This document shows positions 56,961 to 64,000 of a stretch of 64,000 nt of DNA, piece by piece. Every line of letters starts with the position of its first letter. Position 1 is the first letter of the stretch. This stretch comes from Elmis aenea. Taxonomy: Eukaryota > Arthropoda > Insecta > Coleoptera > Elmidae. The stretch is taken from NCBI GenBank assembly GCA_947652605.1, contig OX393581.1, forward strand, positions 14,140,640-14,204,639, read 5' to 3'. Both the position numbers and the translations under genes were made by a program. The notes below the pieces were generated by a model. That model saw only the letters and a program-made list of their open reading frames with translations, was not told where the DNA came from and made no database searches.

Positions 56961-57938
56961 TGTTTCTTAAGTTTTACAGCAATCTAATTATTTTTATAGC
57001 AATTCTTATTTTTACAGCAAAAATTACGTTTTATAGCTATTGCACTTTCTTGTAGATACAAAAATTTACAAAAAATGATAATATTTTTCGAGCATTTAAT
57101 TTGTACCTACTCATATTATTTGGCCTCGGAAAAATAAAGTGTGAAAACTGATTTACTACAGTGGACTGTCCACCGTTCAGTTCCATACTTAGAAAGTAAA
57201 CTAAATTATAAATTACTGGTGGAATGCAGGCATTGGTTTTTTGGAACAATTCTTGGTGGCCAATTGGCTTAGTCCACCCCTGGTTAGCACCTGACATCAT
57301 GTTTGAAAACACTCGATGTTATCAGATAGTTTTTCCGTATCCATTTAACATTATGCTTGCGTAAAAGTGCATGAATGTTTTTTTAAATGTCCCACAACAT
57401 GGAGGACGAAAGGACGATTCAACGCTAATTATGTGATTTAGTAAATTAGAATAAAAAAGTGATTTTGCAAGTATCGCAATGTTTGAAATGGCGTGTGCAG
57501 CCTTGGAATAGACACCTTAATGAATCTATTTTTAAAACAGTAATCTAATGCTAACGTCAGAACTGTACGTAATTTATATTGCAAAGATTAAAAAATGACA
57601 CATTTCTGACGTGTATCACCCGCATACATAAAAATTTATTCATTGAAATTTAATAATGTTCTGTACTTTAATCCGAACACCCATATCAATGGAAATTTAT
57701 GGAAAAATTGTGTGAGCTTGTGTTTTTATTGCGACGCGCACTACTTAAAAAAGTGTTTCGATAATTTCGTCGTTAGGGTACCTACGCTCTTTGCAATTCC
57801 TTCTAAATATTCATATTTTTAACTAGATCTACATCGTACCCGTAATTTTTTTACAGTTTAGGAAACATTTTAGTTAAAAAAACTTACTACACGAAAATAT
57901 ATAAATTATATAAATGTATTCGCATTCATTTTAAAGTA
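56961..57938. other. Non-coding DNA between elements
   Basis: No conserved frame; - strand 57312-57037 is open but unrecognised. Confidence 0.4.
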
Positions 57939-59367
57939 GGGGAAGTTGGGGTAAGATGACGAACGGGGTAAGATGACGAACGATTTTTACAGGCAATCCA
58001 TCAAAAACTTAAATTCAAAATTTTCACTACCATCTGGAGGTTAGTAGACGAAGTTAATATTAGCTGATAAGATTTTAATATAGTTCAAATTTCTTCCGTT
58101 AAAAGCAATTGTTTGTCATCACATGTTCGGTTACAATATTTATTGCCGGTGTTTAGTGTTTTTTTGGAAAACTCGGGTAAAAACAAATTGAATTTTGCTG
58201 TAGGTTGTACATTACCTGTGATAGTATTGGTATTCTGTTTAAATTTTATAAATCTTTTTGTAGTTTTTTATGTAAATTAGAAAAACATTTTTAATATGTA
58301 GTGGGGTAAGATGACAGGGGTAAGATAACGATTCGTCATCTTGCCCCAGCAACCAGTAAGCACTGTTTTTGGTAATAAAATTTTATTACATCCAGAACAT
58401 CAATGCCAAGAACCTACAAAAAAAAGACCAATCGTGGTCAGTGGTCTCAAGGCGCAATGATAGCGGCTATGCACGACATTGAAGAAGGAACTACATCCTG
58501 CAATGCAGCTGCTGCTGCTGAATGTTTCTGACCATATCAATGGTAACATTGGTGGAGATACTAATGGTAACATTGGTAGGGAGATTCCTGATGAAAACTC
58601 AGATGATTCATACTTTTCTTCAGATGGCAATATTCCGTTGAAGCAAATGAAAAGCTATGCTTTGTTTACGCCTGTAAAAAATGATGGAGAACCTGAACCT
58701 TCTTCATCATCAAGGATTGTAAAGGGCAAACTATTTACCTCTAAAGGAACAAGCCCTAGCTGCTCAAAGTCGAAATCTGACACCTCACTGTGGAAAATCA
58801 GACCCTTGCCAACTATTAATCGTCCTGTTCAAAATAATAAAAAAACTCTCAGCGAGCGTAATTACTGGCACTCCCATAAAAAATCAATTAGAAGAGAAAG
58901 ACAGGTTAGCAAAACAGAAGGGAGGAAATGGGCCTAATGAAAAAACTGCTATATCTTCTCAAACAACTGAATCTTTATCCTATTATTGTCTAATCTGCCA
59001 CAAACCTTCTACAGAACCACCAGCGACAGACTGGATTCAGTGTTGCAAATGTCAAGAGTGGTGCCATGAAGACTGCACCACTTATGATGGCCAAGGACAA
59101 TTTATTTGTGTTTTATGTATGTAGGCGCCATCTTACCCCATTATGTTCGTCATCTTACCCGCACTATGGGGTAAGATGACTAAAATGACATTTTTTGTTT
59201 ATGTTTTTTTATTGTAATATTGGAAGCGCTGTTTAGTTTAAAATCATAGGGAATTCAAAGGTAATTCACCAATGTATGTATTCGTCATTTTTATTTAATT
59301 ATATCATTTTTCTCTTGGCCAAAACTTAATTTTCTTGTTAACCTAGTCATCTTACCCCAACTTCCCC
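57939..59367 (+). mobile_element. Internally deleted pogo/Tigger-like transposon
   Basis: The terminal inverted repeat GGGGAAGTTGGGGTAAGATG occurs at both ends, flanked by TA (57937-57938, 59368-59369). The GGGGTAAGATGAC motif is repeated subterminally (for example near 57967 and 58302 and, inverted, near 59129-59175). Interior coding remnants are of a pogo-type transposase. Confidence 0.85.
58403..59124 (+). pseudogene. pogo-type transposase remnant: N-terminal HTH fused to PHD-like C-terminus
   Basis: ATG 58403 opens MPRTYKKKTNRGQWS...EEGTTSCNAAAAA, the psq-type helix-turn-helix start of pogo/Tigger transposases, then stops at a deletion junction near 58518-58530. A second frame (58530-58937) gives an acidic, Ser-rich linker. 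A third frame (58981-59124) gives YYCLICHKP...WIQCCKCQEWCHEDC...FICVLC, a Cys/His array like a PHD finger ending at TAG. The catalytic DDE part is lost. PHD-like tails are known on some insect pogo transposases; binding specificity is unknown. Confidence 0.75.
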
Positions 59368-59546
59368 TATGTATGTAAAAAGTACAAAGTTTAAGCAATC
59401 AAAAATTTGGCAAAAGTTTGCCGACTACAATAAAAGATGTAACGCATTAAGAATTCAACGAATTTCTCAAAAATTCTGCTGGCAAGAAACGTGAAACTTA
59501 TTGAAGATCCAAACAAAAAAAAATACAAAATTTATTAGTCATTATA

Positions 59547-61027
59547 CAGGGTGTACAAAAAGTAACGTAACGAATATCTCGTCTTGTGACAACTTTACAG
59601 AAAAAAAGTTTTATACAAAAGTTGTTTGTGGTCATTTAGTACCTACATAACCTTAAATTATTTTCAACTATAGGTACACATTGTTTTGTTTTTGCGCACC
59701 GATACGTCACTTTGTTTTGTTAAATAGAACACCCAGTTTATTTTATAATTTTTAGTGGTAAAATTGAATTCTCTTTTAAAAATATAAAGGTTTTATGTAG
59801 CTAAAATCAGTCGTTTTTGAGTTAAGTTGTTATAAAAATATTGACAGAAACAGGACTCTAAAAAATAATGATATTTCACAACTTGGCTACGTCAGAACCG
59901 AATTTCTTTAAAACTTCGTAGGACAATAGCGTCACGATGAATTTGGAATAGTTAAAATTTTAAAATAATACACAGCGTGTTCCTTATGCCCGGTCCATTT
60001 AGTCAAACTTCAAACACGAATAAATCAGTTTTCTTTTTACATAGAACACTCTACATTCTTACATTTTCTTATTGATAATGTAATTATCTTTAAAAACTAT
60101 TAATGCTCAATTACGTCTGAAATCGGTAGATATTTCTTGAGTTATTGCGGTTTTCTTGATAATTTACGGATAGAAACAAAATATTTAATAAGTAGCTTTA
60201 AACTAGTAAGCCTTGGAAATATCTCGAAAATTTGTTTTAAACGTTAAATACAATTATATTTTGATCTTTGAACTGAAAGATTTGCCAGATTGTAAATTAA
60301 TGGAAAACAAAACGAACATAAAAATTAAAGTTTGATCAACATCAAAGAGTATGACAAAAATACCTGCCTAGAGCGCATACTGCATGATAACTTTTTTTAA
60401 AATACCTGAAGTGCACACCTAATATTTAAAAATCTATTAATATTATTAGGTAATATTAACTATCTACTGCTCCTATAAACAGAATATCTTCAGTAACATG
60501 ACTTCGATTAATCATATGTTCATAAAAATATACAATAAACGATTTTCTAGTTGCTTTTTTCGCACTAGTCCCATAAGTAAATAATTTTTATGCCCTTTTC
60601 CATATTTTTTTTTTTATATAAAACTTGTATTTCTTTTAAAATTAATTAAGAACAGTGCAAATAGTGTCTAAAGATGAAAATAAAGTTGCATTTGACATTT
60701 AAAACAAATTTTTGAGATATTTTCAAAGCCTACTAGTTTAATGCAATTAAATATTGTGTTTGTATCCGTAAATTATCAAGAAAACCGCAATAACTCGAGA
60801 AATACTGATTTTAGACATAAGGTCAACATTTAATAGCTTTTAAAGATAATTGATTTATTAATAAGAAAATGTAAAAATATATATGCTGTTCCTCTTTTAA
60901 AATCTGATTTATTCGTGTTTGAAGTTTGACTAAATGGAACGGCCACAAGAAACACTCTGTGTATTATTTTAAAATTTTAACTAGTCAAAAATCACTATGA
61001 CACTGTTGTCCTACAAAGTTTCAAAGA
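59547..61027. mobile_element. Family B/D fold-back element, right arm truncated
   Basis: Family B starts CAGGGTGTACAAAAAGTAAC after TA 59545-59546, with the internal AAATAGAACACCCAG motif near 59723. From about 59906 to 61026 the DNA is one palindrome centred near 60466. It contains CAGCGTG / CACTCTG ends at 59973 and 60960. The family B right terminus is missing. Confidence 0.7.
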
Positions 61028-61382
61028 CATTCTATCGCTCTCTGTGATAAATGACAACAAGTGACATTATTTAAATAACTGGTGAGTTTTTGTTGTTATT
61101 TTACCACTGGTGGGCGAAAAATGATTTTTCAAAATTGAAAAGACAATCGAAAAGTTTAAATTTTGCAACGGTATTCGGAAACACAATTTAAAAGGTTTAT
61201 ATATAAATGATAAACAGCAAAAGATTTGTCATAACAGGTAAATGTAATCTTCGGTGTTACGAAAACAATTAGTTACGTCAACAGTTGCAAAAGTATGTTG
61301 TTTTTCCGAACCAATCAACGACAAGTGAGACATATTTTATTGACAGGGTCGCAATAACTTCGAATCAGGGGAAGAAATTGTA
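61028..61382. other. Non-coding DNA
   Basis: No recognised feature. Confidence 0.4.
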
Positions 61383-61390
61383 ACCGAACC

Positions 61391-61589
61391 CAGAGGCGGA
61401 TTAAAGTCAGTTGAGGCCCCGGGCGCAGAAGAAAATATTGGGCCCCTTAAAAAAGAGAGAAAGAGATCGGGAAAATAAAAATACATGGAAACCATATTTA
61501 AAAAAAATAAAGTTGGGGTTTTGCCCCGCCCTTCAGAAGTCGGGGCCCAGGGCGCGCGCCCGGTGCGCCCGCCGTTAAATCCGCCTCTG
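61391..61589. mobile_element. hAT MITE with perfect 8-bp target duplication
   Basis: ACCGAACC occurs at 61383-61390 and 61590-61597. Ends CAGAGGCGGATTAAAG and, inverted, CAGAGGCGGATTTAAC. Subterminal GGGCGC/GCGCCC-rich blocks. 199 bp. The perfect duplication suggests a fairly young insertion. Confidence 0.9.
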
Positions 61590-61597
61590 ACCGAACC

Positions 61598-62563
61598 TAG
61601 ACCAAAAGGTATGGCCCTATTTTTCTCAATTTTTTAAAACAATGTCTTGAAGACCAATCGAACCAACTTTACACGGGTTTAAAATTGAAATGTTTGGACT
61701 AAATGTTAAGTGTACCGATATTTTATTTTTCACCAACTTACTTATTTACTAACATATTTAAAAAAAAACTGTAGCGGAATTGCTTACCTTGAGCGCTTAT
61801 GAGGGCAATTTTAAAATAAAGAACGTTTTCGAATCATCTCAACATTTTCCTCAATCATAAACAAATCCTAAATCGTTTGATAATATTTTCATGAATCCCA
61901 ACCATATCGATAATATTGAAAGAATCTGGCAAACTTTTAATAACGATTTAATTACTTAGTTTCGGCAAACCGCAATAATTACCAAAACAGCTGAAAAAAA
62001 TTGTTATTCACACGCTTAAACAAAAATAACTAATATGTAACTATTTTTGTTTGAAAGATACAAAATAGTTTACATTTTAAAACGATTTAGATAACAATTA
62101 GTCAAAATATACACAAAAGATTAAAGTAAAAACTAAGTACATGGAAAGAACCATCGTATAAAAGCCCACTATCATTATTTATGATTATTTTAATACCCGG
62201 GTTATCGAAAGTCAATAAAAGTCAACATAACTCAAAGATAATTAGACCGGCGTGCATTAAAACTAAAAAATTTACATTAGTAACACTTGAATTATGCCAA
62301 GAATGTATGCATCGATTTGTGACAATATTGGGATTTTTGATCTACATTATTTTATGGGATTTATTGTATTTTTGCTGGAAAAATATTTAAAATACACAAA
62401 ATGTGATTTTAATGCGAGTAATAGAATCTGAAACCAATTTTAATCGTCCAGCAAGTCAAAATTTATTTTTTTGCCATGATTATGAAAAGTATTTTTGTTT
62501 AATCATGGGTTATGAACAAAAACCATTTTCTATAATTTGCTATAATTTAGTAGATATAGTTTA
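61598..62563. other. AT-rich non-coding DNA
   Basis: Short open frames at 62181-62390 and 62403-62612 (+) show no recognised motif. Confidence 0.45.
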
Positions 62564-62740
62564 CAGGGCTGTGGAGTCGGAGTCGAAAAAATGTAACGAC
62601 TCCGACTCCTAGTACAACAAAAAATTGCGAGGTGGTCCTTTGTCGCAAAATTTAAACTCAAATTTTAAATCACTACTAAAATTATCAGGAGTCGGAGTCG
62701 GATTCGAAGTCGATTTTTTTTTACCACCTCCACAGCCCTG
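62564..62740. mobile_element. hAT MITE of the GGAGTCGGAGTC type
   Basis: Ends CAGGGCTGTGGAGTCGG and, inverted, CAGGGCTGTGGAGGTGG. Inner GGAGTCGGAGTCG motifs and inverse copies. The 8-bp flanks do not match cleanly. 177 bp. Confidence 0.7.
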
Positions 62741-64000
62741 GTTTAAAATTTCATTTTTTTTTGGTTCAACAAAATTATTTCACTTCTACCAACTTTCCTG
62801 TATCTTGCAGGGTGCAAAATATGTAAAATAAAAAATGTGATTTAAATACAAGGGTACCCATTATACTGTGCACAACAGCAAATGCAAAATTTTTCATCAT
62901 TAAAAAACGTATTCGTATTTTACAGAGATAATCAGTGATATTTTCAGTTAAAGAAAATACTGGAGAAAACCTAAAAAAGCAATATTTAAATCTGCAACCT
63001 TTAGGTCGGATTTGTTATTTAAAAAAAAAAACAGGCCAATATAGAATCATAGGAAACCTTAAGATTGAATACATTGCATTTCTTTTATTTTTGTTTTAGC
63101 GTTGTATAGATTTTGAGATTTTTGTACGTAAAGGTTACGTGCCATATATGGGATGATTAAAATTCGATTTTTAACATAGAAATCTCGGTTATTGTTACAA
63201 AACCTGCAGCGTATGTTTCTATTCAGCAAAGTTGTTAAATGTTATACTAACTTATTATGTTTAAACGTGTTTTCGATATATCCATCAATATTCATTAAAA
63301 GTGGACAGTTCAAAAAAAAAAAATTTATCGTAATCTATTCGAAACAATTTTTTAAATGAAAAATTTAAAATAACTTTTTACAGAAACTTTATGTTCTTCA
63401 TTTAATGGTCTAATTAAATTTTTCTAACTTAATTCGGTTTTGTTTTTTAGGCATAAACTTCTTATGAAACATGATTTTCAAAATCTTTTCGGTATCACCA
63501 TACAATTTATGACAAGGGAAATTTCTATGTAAGAATAAGCAAGCATTAAAAAAAAGTATAATATTATGATAAAATTATATTTCATGAGCTGTTTTTATAA
63601 CTTTTTTATAATAATAACTATACAAGTAAAGGCTAAATAATAGTTGTAAAAAGCATATTATGCACGATTCTGTAACTTTTACTGCCAATATCAAAGTTGT
63701 TAATGACAATAACAATGAAATTTGACTAGAAACTGACAGTAGTTAAATATATCTTGATTTTGTGATAGTTGTTTTTCAGTTATTTTAATGACAGTTTTTT
63801 AAAAATAAATCCCTAGACGTTGATGCTCCTGAATGTAGTTTTTATTCTGTAGGTACACGAAAATTTAAAAATATACCTACAAGAAGTTTAGAAAAATAAG
63901 TTGGGTACAGTGCCTTCAAAATCGGAAATGCAATAAAAAAGAAAATATCATCAATGAATTCTTTAGTTTTGACTATCCAGGGTGCACCACGACCCTGAGA
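62741..64000. other. AT-rich non-coding DNA to the window end
   Basis: No gene or complete element. CAGGGTGCACC at 63980-63990 might start another element outside the window, but no TA precedes it. Confidence 0.4.

Noticed and set aside
62403..62831. Consecutive small + strand ORFs
   Set aside because: They overlap a hAT MITE and AT-rich DNA, with no motifs, splice signals or codon bias.
63980..64000. CAGGGTGCACCACGACCCTG as a miniature element
   Set aside because: No TA flank on the left, only 20 bp before the window edge, and too short to judge.

Overview
This is an AT-rich animal nuclear fragment, almost certainly from an insect. The evidence is GT-AG introns, a potassium channel whose cytoplasmic tail matches the fly Ork1 type, and many insect-style transposons (DUF4817-type Tc1/mariner, Jockey LINE, hAT, MULE, pogo). 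A beetle is plausible from the density of CAGGGTG-ended miniature elements, but I cannot prove the order.

Two genuine genes face each other. On the + strand, five coding exons (19131-32987) make a two-pore-domain K+ channel of the Ork1 type, 724 residues from the preferred start. A candidate promoter and untranslated first exon lie at about 8391-8571. On the - strand, five exons (49501 down to 37166) encode the complete catalytic half of an inositol-1,4,5-trisphosphate 3-kinase. Its 5' end is not settled; a candidate short first exon sits at 50884-50846. The genes converge and are separated by about 4.2 kb. Both act in excitability or calcium signalling, but nothing in the sequence links them functionally.

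Almost everything else is transposon-derived and lies in introns and flanks. (1) TA-flanked fold-back elements ending in CAGGGTG or near variants are the main class: 339-3183, 6290-7389, 8981-9513, 16165-17207, 24411-25553, 26717-29362, 33023-33670, 44176-45213, 53707-53999 and 59547-61027. (2) hAT-type elements, several with clear 8-bp target duplications: 12626-13926, 39289-40362, 61391-61589 and others. (3) LINE fragments: 1-310, 5523-6195, 14785-15287, 39200-41330. (4) A nearly intact Tc1/mariner-superfamily element (454-2143), a pogo-like element with a PHD-like finger (57939-59367), a MULE transposase fragment (56108-56620), and a Foldback-like element with tandem 15-bp units and a 10-bp target duplication (30748-31320).

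The most unusual structure is a 1.8-kb palindrome at 27357-29168. It contains four pairs of TA-flanked CAGGG/CCCTG termini that share exactly one dyad axis. Two short palindromes (8695-8935 and 14386-14557) carry hairpin-plus-GAAAC-GTC modules resembling decayed hammerhead ribozymes. No tRNA, rRNA or CRISPR array was recognised.
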